A stretch of 7,915 nt of DNA from JBELMB01 sp042088665 (GCA_042088665.1 JBELMB010000232.1:1-7915); one strand, 5' to 3'; shown: positions 1-6,905, numbered from the stretch's first letter. The notes: generated by a model not told the origin, from the letters alone. Numbers and translations are program-made.

Positions 1-468
1 TTGGTGCGGGTAGCGGTCCTGGATATGCGGCTCAAGCCCGACCGAGCGCATCAAAACGACTACCTTGTCGTCGCGCTCTTCCAGAGCGCCGATCTTGTGG
101 GTGTCCAGAACCTCGCGCATCTGACGCCCGATGGTCAGCCGCGGGTTCAAGGCGCCAAAAGGGTTTTGGAAGATCATCTGCATGTCGCGGCGGCGCTCGC
201 GCCAGGCTGGATCCTTCGGATCAGCGGTGAGCGGCGCGCCGTCGAACAGGATCTCGCCTTCAGTGGGCGGCAAGAGCCCAAGCACCAGTTTACCAACAGT
301 CGATTTTCCGCAGCCAGACTCACCGACCAACCCAAGAGTCTGCCCCGGCGCGATGCTAAAGCTGACGTCTTGCACGGCCCCCAGGTCGCGTTTGCCGCCC
401 AGGATCGCGGCGGGATTGCGCACCTGAAAGACGCGCTTCACCCGCTTGAATTCGACAAGAGCGTTCAT
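1..468 (-). CDS. Dpp/Opp-type ABC importer ATPase, second subunit (DppF/OppF-like), C-terminus cut by window edge
   Basis: This is one of the two cytoplasmic nucleotide-binding subunits that hydrolyse ATP to drive uptake. The first 156 residues are present. Walker A is GESGCGKST at residues 49-57, and the Q-loop is MIFQNPFGALNPR with Q101. The fragment ends in RYPHQ, immediately before the expected LSGGQ signature, so Walker B, the H-loop and any C-terminal oligopeptide-transporter tail lie outside the window. The start ATG overlaps the stop of the upstream ATPase as ATGA (465-468). There is no clear Shine-Dalgarno sequence, which fits translational coupling. It is the last visible gene of the B-C-D-F operon. 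The second-ATPase assignment comes from the operon order and the NPFGALNPR Q-loop. Whether it serves peptides or another substrate cannot be told from this subunit. Confidence 0.95.
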   Translation of the reverse strand, partial: MNALVEFKRVKRVFQVRNPAAILGGKRDLGAVQDVSFSIAPGQTLGLVGESGCGKSTVGKLVLGLLPPTEGEILFDGAPLTADPKDPAWRERRRDMQMIFQNPFGALNPRLTIGRQMREVLDTHKIGALEERDDKVVVLMRSVGLEPHIQDRYPHQ

Positions 469-1511
469 AGTGCCGTGCCAATGGGATGGTGACAGGCAAA
501 ACGCCGGTCAAGATATTGAGATGTTTGTGGCTTTTCGCGACTACACAGGCTGCTGGCCCGTGGGCAGCGCGGGGCAAAGCGGCACCCAGACGGGTATAGC
601 TCGGGCGCTGGAACCGTGCCTTTGATCATCGGCAAGCGCGCGCCCCTTGTGCTGCGGCTGGGCAGAGACCCCAAAAGGCCCATCGTATAAGGATGCTTGG
701 GATCGGCAAAGATCTCCGCCACGGGCGCCGTTTCCACAACCCGGCCTGCATACATCACTGCGACTTCGTCAGCGACTTCGGCCACCACACCCAGATCATG
801 GGTGATCAGCACCACCGCGGTGCCTGTGTCATCGGCCAATTGCCGCAAAAGCCGCAGGATCTGCGCTTGAATGGTCACATCCAGCGCCGTCGTCGGTTCA
901 TCCGCAATCAAAAGCTTGGGCTTGCAGGCCAGGGCCATCGCGATCATCACACGTTGACACATGCCGCCTGAAAGCTGGTGCGGGAAGGCCCGCGCGCGCA
1001 TCTTGGGCTCTGGGATGCCCACAGCAGCCAGAAGCTCGATGGCCTTACCCTCGGCCGCGCTGAAGCTGAGGTTTTCGTGGATCACCAACGCCTCGGCGAT
1101 CTGCCAGCCCACGCGTTTGACCGGGTTGAGCGAGCTCATCGGATCCTGAAAGATCATCGCGATCTCGTCGCCGCGCAGGGCCTGCATCTCGTCCTGGCCA
1201 AGCGTCATCAAGTCGCGGCCTTCGAACAGCACCTCGCCGCTGAGAATGCGCCCCCGCTCGGCCAAGAGCTTGAGCACGGACAGGCAGGTCACCGACTTGC
1301 CGGACCCGCTTTCCCCAACAAGACCGAGTGTGCCGCCTTCGGGCACCGAGAGAGAGACACCATCCACGGCGACGATGATCTTTTCTCCGTCGGCGGTTTC
1401 AAAACCCACGCGCAGGTCGCGGACCTCTAGAAGTGACTGGGCCTGAGGGGAACGCGGCGCATCCGTAGGGCCCACCTGAGGTTTTCTAAAGGTTGGTTCG
1501 GCTAAGGTCAT
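465..1511 (-). CDS. Dpp/Opp-type ABC importer ATPase, first subunit (DppD/OppD-like)
   Basis: This is a cytoplasmic ATPase subunit of 348 residues. Visible motifs are Walker A GESGSGKS (66-73), Q-loop Q122 in FQDPMSSLNP, signature LSGGM (180-184), Walker B LLIADE (200-205), D-loop ALD (209-211) and switch H238. LSGGM in place of LSGGQ is normal for DppD-type subunits. The C-terminal extension has the HPYT motif (273-276) typical of oligopeptide-transporter ATPases, and four cysteines at 310, 316, 323 and 340. In DppD-type proteins these match a motif reported to bind an iron-sulfur cluster. The frame is open upstream to 1892, but that extension lies inside the permease gene. The ATG at 1511 overlaps the permease stop as ATGA (1508-1511) and gives a normal family length. 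The first ~26 residues are a polar, Pro/Gln-rich leader before the domain begins at LLEVRDL. Confidence 0.96.
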   Translation of the reverse strand: MTLAEPTFRKPQVGPTDAPRSPQAQSLLEVRDLRVGFETADGEKIIVAVDGVSLSVPEGGTLGLVGESGSGKSVTCLSVLKLLAERGRILSGEVLFEGRDLMTLGQDEMQALRGDEIAMIFQDPMSSLNPVKRVGWQIAEALVIHENLSFSAAEGKAIELLAAVGIPEPKMRARAFPHQLSGGMCQRVMIAMALACKPKLLIADEPTTALDVTIQAQILRLLRQLADDTGTAVVLITHDLGVVAEVADEVAVMYAGRVVETAPVAEIFADPKHPYTMGLLGSLPSRSTRGARLPMIKGTVPAPELYPSGCRFAPRCPRASSLCSREKPQTSQYLDRRFACHHPIGTAL

Positions 1512-2413
1512 CTGAGGCTCGGGTCCAGGTGATCCCGCAGCCAGTCGCCGAGGATCGAGATTGACAAAGTGATAAAGAAGATCGTCATCCCGGGGACAAC
1601 GGCGATCCAGGGCGCCTGCAGCAGGTAGTCGCGGCCATAGCCCAGCATTTGCCCCAGCGAGGTCATGGGCGGTTGCACCCCAAGGCCCAGGAAGGACAGC
1701 GAGGTCTCCAAAAGGATCGTGCCCGGCAGGTTGATCGTAAACTGGATCATAAGGGCCGGCAGGATATTGGGCAGCAAGTGGCGGGCATAGACCTTCCAGG
1801 TGGGCACACCCAAAGCCTTCACCGCCTCGATATAGGTGTTGGAGGATCCTGCCATCGTCATCCCGCGCGACAGGCGGGCATAGCGCTCCCATCCGTCAAT
1901 GCCGACGACGATGACGAGCACAACGAAAGACCCGGAAAAGAAGGCGAGCACCGCCAGCGCGAATATCAGGAACGGAAGGGAGGACTGGGCGTCGACGAAC
2001 ATCATGATCAGGTCATCGACCCAGCCTCTGAAATGCGCCGCCACAATCCCCAGGAACGACCCCAGCACCGCGCCGATCCCGGTGCCCACCAGCGCAATCA
2101 CCACCGAGATCTTGGTGCCATAGATCACCCGGCTAAGCACGTCGCGGCCCAGATCATCTGACCCCAGAATATAGCGCCAATCCCCTCCCATAAAGACCGG
2201 CGGGTTGCGGATCTCAAACAGGTCTTGCGCTGCGTGATCATAGGGCTGCAGAAGTGGTGCAAAGATCGCAACCAGTACCACAAGGGCCAAATAGGTGCCC
2301 GCAAAGATCACGATCCAAGGCCGGTCGAGACCGACGCGTTTGACGAAACTCGGCGGTTTGACAATGACCGCGTCGCTTGTCGGGACCGCGTCGCTTGGTT
2401 CAATGACCGCCAT
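1508..2413 (-). CDS. Dpp/Opp-type ABC importer permease, second subunit (DppC/OppC-like)
   Basis: This is an inner-membrane permease subunit of 301 residues that pairs with permease B to form the translocation path. A cytoplasmic N-terminus of about 30 residues leads to a first membrane segment near 33-55. The family signature LGSDDLGRDVLSR follows at 83-95, and further hydrophobic segments lie near 102-126, 138-175, 218-240 and 268-290. The EAA loop that contacts the ATPases is at 196-217 (EAVKALG...RHLLPNI). A GTG at 2422 would add three residues and overlap permease B by 8 nt. I prefer the ATG at 2413: it has GGGAG at a workable 8-nt spacing and begins one base after the permease B stop (TGA-G-ATG). 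Its stop overlaps the ATPase D start. The family call is firm; the substrate is not readable from the sequence. Confidence 0.95.
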   Translation of the reverse strand: MAVIEPSDAVPTSDAVIVKPPSFVKRVGLDRPWIVIFAGTYLALVVLVAIFAPLLQPYDHAAQDLFEIRNPPVFMGGDWRYILGSDDLGRDVLSRVIYGTKISVVIALVGTGIGAVLGSFLGIVAAHFRGWVDDLIMMFVDAQSSLPFLIFALAVLAFFSGSFVVLVIVVGIDGWERYARLSRGMTMAGSSNTYIEAVKALGVPTWKVYARHLLPNILPALMIQFTINLPGTILLETSLSFLGLGVQPPMTSLGQMLGYGRDYLLQAPWIAVVPGMTIFFITLSISILGDWLRDHLDPSLR

Positions 2414-2414
2414 C

Positions 2415-3341
2415 TCAGGCACTCCCTGTCAGACGCACCCGCGGGTCAAGCACAGCGTAAAGCATGTCGACCAGCAGATTGATGAGGATGATGGACACGG
2501 CGATCAGCAGAATGATGGTCTGTACTACCGCGTAGTCCCGCGCGTTCACTGCCTGGTAAAAGAGCCGCCCCATGCCGGGCCAGGCAAAGACCGTTTCGAT
2601 CACCACGGTTCCGGCGATCATCAGACCGAACTGAAACCCCAGGACTGTCACCGTGGGGATCGCCGCGTTTGGCAACGCATGCCAGCGGATCCGCCGCGGC
2701 CAAGACGCGCCCTTGGCGCGCGCTGTGCGGATGTAAGATTGCCGGAGCACTTCCAGAACAGAAGAACGCGTGAACCGCGCGATCTGGGATGCCGCCGCCA
2801 GTCCCAGAGTCACGGCAGGCATCACCATATGCTGCCATGTGTCGGAACCAGATGGTGGCAACCAGCGCAATTGCAGCGAAAAGACTATGATCAGAACGAG
2901 GCCAAAGAAGAAGTTCGGCATCGAATAGCCAAAGACGGCCAAGGCCATTGTCGCCCGGTCAATGAAAGTATTGCGGTTGACGGCCGCAATCACGCCCAGC
3001 GTGACGCCAATGATCGCGCCGCCCGCATAGGCGACCAAACCAAGCTGGAGCGTCTTTGGAACCCGCTCGAGCACGAGGTCAAGCGCAGGACGGAAGTCAA
3101 AGAAGCTAACCCCGAAATCGCCCCGCAGGAGCGAGCCCATGTAGGTGAAGTATTGCTCCCACATCGGGCGATCAATACCCCAGCGCTCGCGGTAAATTTC
3201 GATGATGTATTGCGGCGTGTCGTCGGGCAAAAGCACATAAGTCGGGTCCCCCGACGCCCTGAGAATGATGAAAACGAATGTGACAACAATCCACAGCGTC
3301 GCGATAGCACGCAAGATTTTCAGTGAGATGAAGCCAAGCAT
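2415..3341 (-). CDS. Dpp/Opp-type ABC importer permease, first subunit (DppB/OppB-like)
   Basis: This is an inner-membrane permease subunit of 308 residues and the first gene of the minus-strand operon. Hydrophobic segments lie near 8-28, 97-121, 132-157, 170-190, 229-252 and 272-297. Family hallmarks are the periplasmic loop ending in LLRGDFGVSF (71-80), LPPSG (161-165), the EAA-type loop YIRTARAKG...HALPNA (203-226), and VIETVFAWPGMGRL (247-260), which is highly typical of DppB/OppB. The open frame extends to a TTG at 3356. I chose the ATG at 3341 because GGAGG sits four bases upstream, although this spacing is slightly short, and because it places the first membrane segment near the N-terminus as usual. 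Transcription must start in the AT-rich region to its right, divergent from the binding-protein genes. Confidence 0.95.
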   Translation of the reverse strand: MLGFISLKILRAIATLWIVVTFVFIILRASGDPTYVLLPDDTPQYIIEIYRERWGIDRPMWEQYFTYMGSLLRGDFGVSFFDFRPALDLVLERVPKTLQLGLVAYAGGAIIGVTLGVIAAVNRNTFIDRATMALAVFGYSMPNFFFGLVLIIVFSLQLRWLPPSGSDTWQHMVMPAVTLGLAAASQIARFTRSSVLEVLRQSYIRTARAKGASWPRRIRWHALPNAAIPTVTVLGFQFGLMIAGTVVIETVFAWPGMGRLFYQAVNARDYAVVQTIILLIAVSIILINLLVDMLYAVLDPRVRLTGSA

Positions 3342-3482
3342 GAAACCTCCGACCAATCGTGGTCTTGATGACTGGCGGGCATGACAGTTTCATGTCTTGA
3401 AAACAGATTTCTTGATTACACTGTCGATTCTTTTCCAGGTGATAGTAAATTCAACAAAAAAGCCCTTATTTGCAATTTACAC

Positions 3483-3533
3483 AAATAATTCACACCAAAT
3501 CTCGTATTTGGTGGATGGGAAATAAATAATTCA
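3483..3533. repeat. Direct repeat AAATAATTCA, two copies, flanking the candidate operator
   Basis: AAATAATTCA occurs at 3483-3492 and again at 3524-3533. The first copy directly abuts the left arm of the inverted repeat, and the second starts 10 bp after the right arm ends. The copies are 41 bp apart start to start, close to four helical turns, so a protein bound at both would lie on the same DNA face. AT-rich DNA produces such matches by chance more easily, so function is only suggested. Confidence 0.45.
3493..3513. promoter_or_regulatory. Candidate operator: perfect 8-bp inverted repeat with 5-bp spacer
   Basis: CACCAAAT, spacer CTCGT, then ATTTGGTG form a perfect dyad of 21 bp. The size and odd-numbered spacer suit a dimeric helix-turn-helix repressor or activator. 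It lies near the middle of the divergent region, where one bound protein could control both operons. There is no T-run after it and no nearby 3' gene end, so it is unlikely to be a terminator. No transcription-factor gene is in the window, so the regulator's family is unknown. Confidence 0.5.
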
Positions 3534-3649
3534 TAATTTTCAATAAGTAAATCCTATTGCGCCAAATTGATACGATATTGTCGCACGAATGAATCAATAG
3601 AGTGTGCTCATGCGCTGGACAAACACGCGTTCATTACATGGAGAGACTT

Positions 3650-5233
3650 ATGCGCAAATCACTGATCGCCATCATGCTGGCTGGCACAAGTTATGTGTCC
3701 TTCGCGGCGTCATTTGCCCAAGCCGAAGATCGCCCGGAACTGACCATCGCCATGGCGGCCATGCAGCGCCTGCACCCGGCCGTTGCGGAATCAAATTTCG
3801 ACAGCCGCGTCATCAAGTCGGTCATGGATGGCCTTCTGAACCGCGACTGGCTGAACGGGCCAAATGGCAATGACGGCACTGAGATTGTTCCGGGCATCTT
3901 CACCGCCTGGGAACAGATCGATGACCTTAACTGGGAGTTCAAAGTCCGTCAGGGCGTCAAGTTCCACCATGGGCGCGAGATGACGGCCGAGGATGCCGCC
4001 TTCACGATCTCTCAAGAACGCTTCGAGATCCGCCCGCACAATCTGGCCTCCTCATTGGAGAAGGTTGAAGTGATCGACGCGGAAACAGTCCGTGTAACAA
4101 CAAAGTATCCAGATCCGGTTTTGCTGCACCGCCTGGCGCATGTGATCGGTCACGTGGTTCCGGCGGAACTCTACCGCGAGCGCGGCTACGAAGGCTTTGG
4201 TGCGGCACCCGTGGGCACCGGTCCTTACTACTGGGCGGAAAGCGTGGCGGATGATTACATCGTTCTGAAAGCGTTTGACGACTATTGGGGTGGCAAGCCC
4301 CCATTTAGCCAGATCACCTTCCGCTCTGTGCCCGAGACCTCAGCCCGGCTTGCGGGCTTGATCACCGGCGAATACGATATCATCACCTCGATCCCGCCGG
4401 ACCAGGCAGAGTTGATTGATCGTGAGGACGGCTACGAAACGCGCTCAATCGAAGTCGAAAACATGCACCATCTGACCTTCATGACCGGCTGCGGCGAAGA
4501 AGGTGTAGGCTGCGACCGCGGCGATGGCCGCGAAGCGGCTGTGCGCAACCCGCTGGTTCGCAAGGCGATGATCATGGCGGTGGACCGTCAGAAGATCGCC
4601 GATCGCCTGTGGAACGGTCTGGCCAAAGTGCCTGCCGGTCCGACATGGGAGATGTATGGCGAGATGCACGACCCGGATCGCAAACCCATCGGCTTTGATC
4701 CCGAAGGTGCGAAGGCTCTGCTGAAGGAAGCGGGTTATGAGGATCAGGAGATCGTCATCGCTGTGACCGCAGGCTACTACGTGAACGGAGATCGTGCCGT
4801 TCAGGTGATGATGGAGATGTGGAAGGCTGTTGGCCTGAATGTCCGTCTGCAATTCGTCGAGAATTGGGGGCAGCAGCGCCCCTATGGCTGGCAGGACGTC
4901 TGGATCAACTCCTCCAACATCCGCATCCCCGATCCGCTCTCTCCCTGGTGGTGGCGCTTCGCGGAACCGTCAGCGTCTTATCTCGCGCGTAACGTGCAGG
5001 AGCCAACCGAAGAATATCTGCGTATCGGTGCGATCCTCGAACAGACGCTTGATTCCGAAATGCGCATCCAGTCCTTCCACGAAGGCCTTGACGAGTGGCA
5101 GGAACAAAACCCGGCCCTGATCATGTATCGCCCGATCGAGATCTACGGCGTGCGCAAGGACCTGCAGTGGACGCCCTACAGTTTCTACTGGATGGATTTC
5201 CGCGATTACAACGTGTCGTTCGTCACTGAGTAA
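3650..5233 (+). CDS. Periplasmic solute-binding protein 1 of the Dpp/Opp-type importer (SBP_bac_5 family)
   Basis: This is an extracytoplasmic receptor that would bind the substrate and deliver it to the B/C permease. It has 527 residues. A Sec signal peptide (MRKSL, then a hydrophobic core) has a likely AQA cleavage site after residue 25. There is no lipobox cysteine, so the mature protein should be a soluble periplasmic protein. SBP_bac_5 features include VPGI..AWEQ (80-89), WEFKVRQGVKFHHGREMTAED (95-115), PVGTGPYYW (187-195) and the WGGKPP segment (213-218). A GTG at 3602 and an ATG at 3638 are possible earlier starts. The ATG at 3650 has GGAGAG four bases upstream and gives a clean signal peptide. 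It is clearly paralogous to the next gene. Unlike that paralogue, it has an insertion with two cysteines (C281, C288) and a WWW run at 433-435. The ligand is unknown; a peptide is the default guess for the family. Confidence 0.95.
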   Translation: MRKSLIAIMLAGTSYVSFAASFAQAEDRPELTIAMAAMQRLHPAVAESNFDSRVIKSVMDGLLNRDWLNGPNGNDGTEIVPGIFTAWEQIDDLNWEFKVRQGVKFHHGREMTAEDAAFTISQERFEIRPHNLASSLEKVEVIDAETVRVTTKYPDPVLLHRLAHVIGHVVPAELYRERGYEGFGAAPVGTGPYYWAESVADDYIVLKAFDDYWGGKPPFSQITFRSVPETSARLAGLITGEYDIITSIPPDQAELIDREDGYETRSIEVENMHHLTFMTGCGEEGVGCDRGDGREAAVRNPLVRKAMIMAVDRQKIADRLWNGLAKVPAGPTWEMYGEMHDPDRKPIGFDPEGAKALLKEAGYEDQEIVIAVTAGYYVNGDRAVQVMMEMWKAVGLNVRLQFVENWGQQRPYGWQDVWINSSNIRIPDPLSPWWWRFAEPSASYLARNVQEPTEEYLRIGAILEQTLDSEMRIQSFHEGLDEWQEQNPALIMYRPIEIYGVRKDLQWTPYSFYWMDFRDYNVSFVTE

Positions 5234-5247
5234 CTCTCGCCACACCG

Positions 5248-5276
5248 CCAGGGCGCGCCGCGCAGGCGCGCCCTGG
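5248..5276 (+). promoter_or_regulatory. Strong GC-rich intercistronic hairpin between the two binding-protein genes
   Basis: CCAGGGCGCGCC and GGCGCGCCCTGG form a perfect 12-bp stem around the five-base loop GCGCA. It begins 15 bases after the stop of binding protein 1 and ends 26 bases before the start of binding protein 2. Only TTCCTC follows, not a T-tract, so it is a poor intrinsic terminator. More likely roles are protecting the 3' end of the first message, or partial attenuation that sets the ratio of the two receptors. Each arm contains GGCGCGCC, itself a palindrome. Confidence 0.6.
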
Positions 5277-5302
5277 TTCCTCAAATCTCAAGGGAGCTCC
5301 CA

Positions 5303-6850
5303 ATGACCCGATTTGCACTGACCCTTGCCGCGGCCCTGATGGCGACCACTGCGCTCGCCGACGGCCACGATCCGCGCCCGGAACTGACCATCGCCATGCC
5401 CGAACTCAACCGCGGCTCTTATGGCGGCTATGATGCCTCCAACTATGCCAGCCGGATCGTGCACAACCTCTATGACAACATCGTCAAGCGTGACTGGTTG
5501 TCCAAGCCCGATGGCACCGGGATCGACTTGGTCCCGGGGCTGGCAACGTCGTGGACCCAGATCTCGCCCACCGAATGGGAGCTGAAGATCCGTCAGGGCG
5601 TAAAGTTCCACAATGGTCGGGAGATGACCGCCGAAGATGTGGCCTTTACCCTGAGCCAAGAGCGCCGCGAAATCCGCAATCACTCTATCGCCACGCCGAT
5701 CAAAGGCGCCCGCGTGGTGGATGCTGAGACAATCATTGTCGAGACCCACGCCCCCGACGCTGCCTTCCTGCCGCGCTTGTCGACACGGGCAGGCAAGGTT
5801 GTGCCAGCGGATGTCTACCAAGAGCTGGGCCACCCGGCCTTTGCCGGTGCCCCCATCGGCACAGGCCCCTACTACATTGACGAGGTCACGCCTGACAGCC
5901 TCACGCTTTTGCCATTTGACGACTACTGGGGTGGCAAGCCCCCGCTTTCAAAGATCACATACAAGGCCGTGCCAGAGACATCCGCCCGTATCGCTGGTCT
6001 GATCACGGGCGAGTATGATATCATCACGTCGATCCCGCCTGCTCAGGCCGAATTGGTGGACCGTGAAGACGGTTTTCACACCCAGGCGTCGGTGCTCGAA
6101 AACGTGCAGTTGATCATGTTTCCTAACGCCGATCAGGACGAGCCGACGGGTGAGGTCACAAATAACAAGTTGATCCGTCAGGCTTTGGTGCATGCCACCG
6201 ATCGCCAAATCCTTGTCGACAAGCTTTGGAACGGCCTGAACAGCGTACCGGAAGGTTTCAGCTTTCCGGAATATGGCAAATACCACGCGCCGCAAGTGCC
6301 GCGTGCCTATGATCCGGAAAAGGCCAAGGAACTGCTGGCAGAAGCCGGCTATGACGGCGCGCCTTTGAAGCTTGCCATGGTTGGCGGGTATTACGTGAAC
6401 ATGGATCGCGCCGTGCAGGTGATGGAGCAGCAATGGTCGGCCGTAGGTCTCAATGTCGAACTGACCATCCGCGAAAACTGGAGCCAGATGAACCCCCGCG
6501 GCGATTGGGACGCTTTCCCGATCTCGGCCAATTTCAATTTCCCCGACCCCGCCGCGCCCATGTGGGCCTACTGGGGAGCCGAAGGCGGCCCGCACCGCAC
6601 AGCGCGGCCCATGTGGGACGTACCGGAACGGTTCCTTGAACTGGGCCAGACGCTAGAGCGGTCAAGCGACCCAGAGGCGCGCAAGGCCGCCTTTGGCGAG
6701 ATGCTGGAGATCTGGGAAGACGAAGTGCCCGCCATGCTGCTGTATCGCCCGGTCGAGATCTATGGCGTCCGCGACGACATCCAGTGGCAGAACTACGGCA
6801 TGTATTGGATGGATTTCCGCGACTACAACATCTCTTTCACTGAAAACTGA
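5303..6850 (+). CDS. Periplasmic solute-binding protein 2, tandem paralogue of protein 1 (SBP_bac_5 family)
   Basis: This is a second extracytoplasmic receptor of 515 residues. A Sec signal peptide (MTRFALTLAAAL core) has a likely ALA cleavage site after residue 19. The start ATG is preceded by AGGGAG at six bases, so it is well supported. It aligns with binding protein 1 over its whole length. The closest block is residues 205-258, where I count 45 of 54 identical. Both proteins end in the same WMDFRDYN-type motif (here 502-509). It lacks the two-cysteine insertion of protein 1 and has MWAYWG (420-425) where protein 1 has the WWW run. These differences are in regions that could shape the pocket, so a different or broader ligand range is plausible. 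It is likely co-transcribed with protein 1 and ends just before an intrinsic terminator. Confidence 0.95.
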   Translation: MTRFALTLAAALMATTALADGHDPRPELTIAMPELNRGSYGGYDASNYASRIVHNLYDNIVKRDWLSKPDGTGIDLVPGLATSWTQISPTEWELKIRQGVKFHNGREMTAEDVAFTLSQERREIRNHSIATPIKGARVVDAETIIVETHAPDAAFLPRLSTRAGKVVPADVYQELGHPAFAGAPIGTGPYYIDEVTPDSLTLLPFDDYWGGKPPLSKITYKAVPETSARIAGLITGEYDIITSIPPAQAELVDREDGFHTQASVLENVQLIMFPNADQDEPTGEVTNNKLIRQALVHATDRQILVDKLWNGLNSVPEGFSFPEYGKYHAPQVPRAYDPEKAKELLAEAGYDGAPLKLAMVGGYYVNMDRAVQVMEQQWSAVGLNVELTIRENWSQMNPRGDWDAFPISANFNFPDPAAPMWAYWGAEGGPHRTARPMWDVPERFLELGQTLERSSDPEARKAAFGEMLEIWEDEVPAMLLYRPVEIYGVRDDIQWQNYGMYWMDFRDYNISFTEN

Positions 6851-6853
6851 CGC

Positions 6854-6886
6854 AAAGGGGTGGCCTTCGGGCCACCCTTTTCATTT
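6854..6886 (+). terminator. Intrinsic terminator with UUCG loop after binding protein 2
   Basis: GGGTGGCC (6858-6865) and GGCCACCC (6870-6877) pair perfectly around a TTCG tetraloop closed by C-G, an unusually stable RNA loop. AAAG (6854-6857) can extend the stem against TTTT (6878-6881) with one G-T wobble. TTTTCATTT supplies the U-rich tail. It lies 3 bases after the stop codon and 20 bases before the next start, so the phosphoesterase is probably expressed by read-through or from its own promoter. Confidence 0.85.
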
Positions 6887-6905
6887 GACGCCCGAGGACC
6901 TCTCA

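Larger units (their letters stand above)
3342..3649. promoter_or_regulatory. AT-rich divergent control region between transporter and binding-protein operons
   Basis: This 308-bp stretch holds no convincing gene and must carry the promoters of both divergent operons. It is much richer in A and T than the flanking coding DNA, especially over 3440-3600. It contains the perfect inverted repeat at 3493-3513 and a 10-bp direct repeat at 3483-3492 and 3524-3533. A possible plus-strand sigma70-like promoter is TTGGTG (3508-3513), 18 bp, CATAAT (3532-3537). It would place its -35 box on the right arm of the inverted repeat, but the -35 match is poor. I could not find a convincing minus-strand promoter by eye. 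A weak imperfect repeat, TTTCA-n5-TGAAA, lies at 3388-3402. Confidence 0.7.

Noticed and set aside
1512..1892. Upstream extension of the ATPase D reading frame, which would make a 475-residue protein
   Set aside because: The extension lies within permease C in another frame and has no transporter-domain character. The ATG at 1511 overlaps the permease stop as ATGA and gives normal family length.
2414..2422. GTG start for permease C at 2422
   Set aside because: GGGAG directly abuts the GTG, leaving no room for initiation, whereas it is well placed for the ATG at 2413.
2295..3326. Long plus-strand open frame (343 codons) opposite the permeases
   Set aside because: It is antisense to two well-supported permease genes. 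The translation is rich in His, Arg, Asp and Gln with no recognisable domain, as expected for the shadow of GC-rich membrane-protein genes.
3342..3356. TTG start for permease B at 3356
   Set aside because: The ATG at 3341 has GGAGG just upstream. The TTG would place that ribosome site inside the coding region.
3388..3402. Second possible operator, TTTCA-n5-TGAAA
   Set aside because: The perfect arms are only 5 bp and the next pair requires an inserted base. This is easily expected by chance in AT-rich DNA.
3602..3649. Earlier starts for binding protein 1 (GTG at 3602, ATG at 3638)
   Set aside because: Both would put a polar leader ahead of a signal peptide that starts properly at 3650, where GGAGAG is correctly placed.
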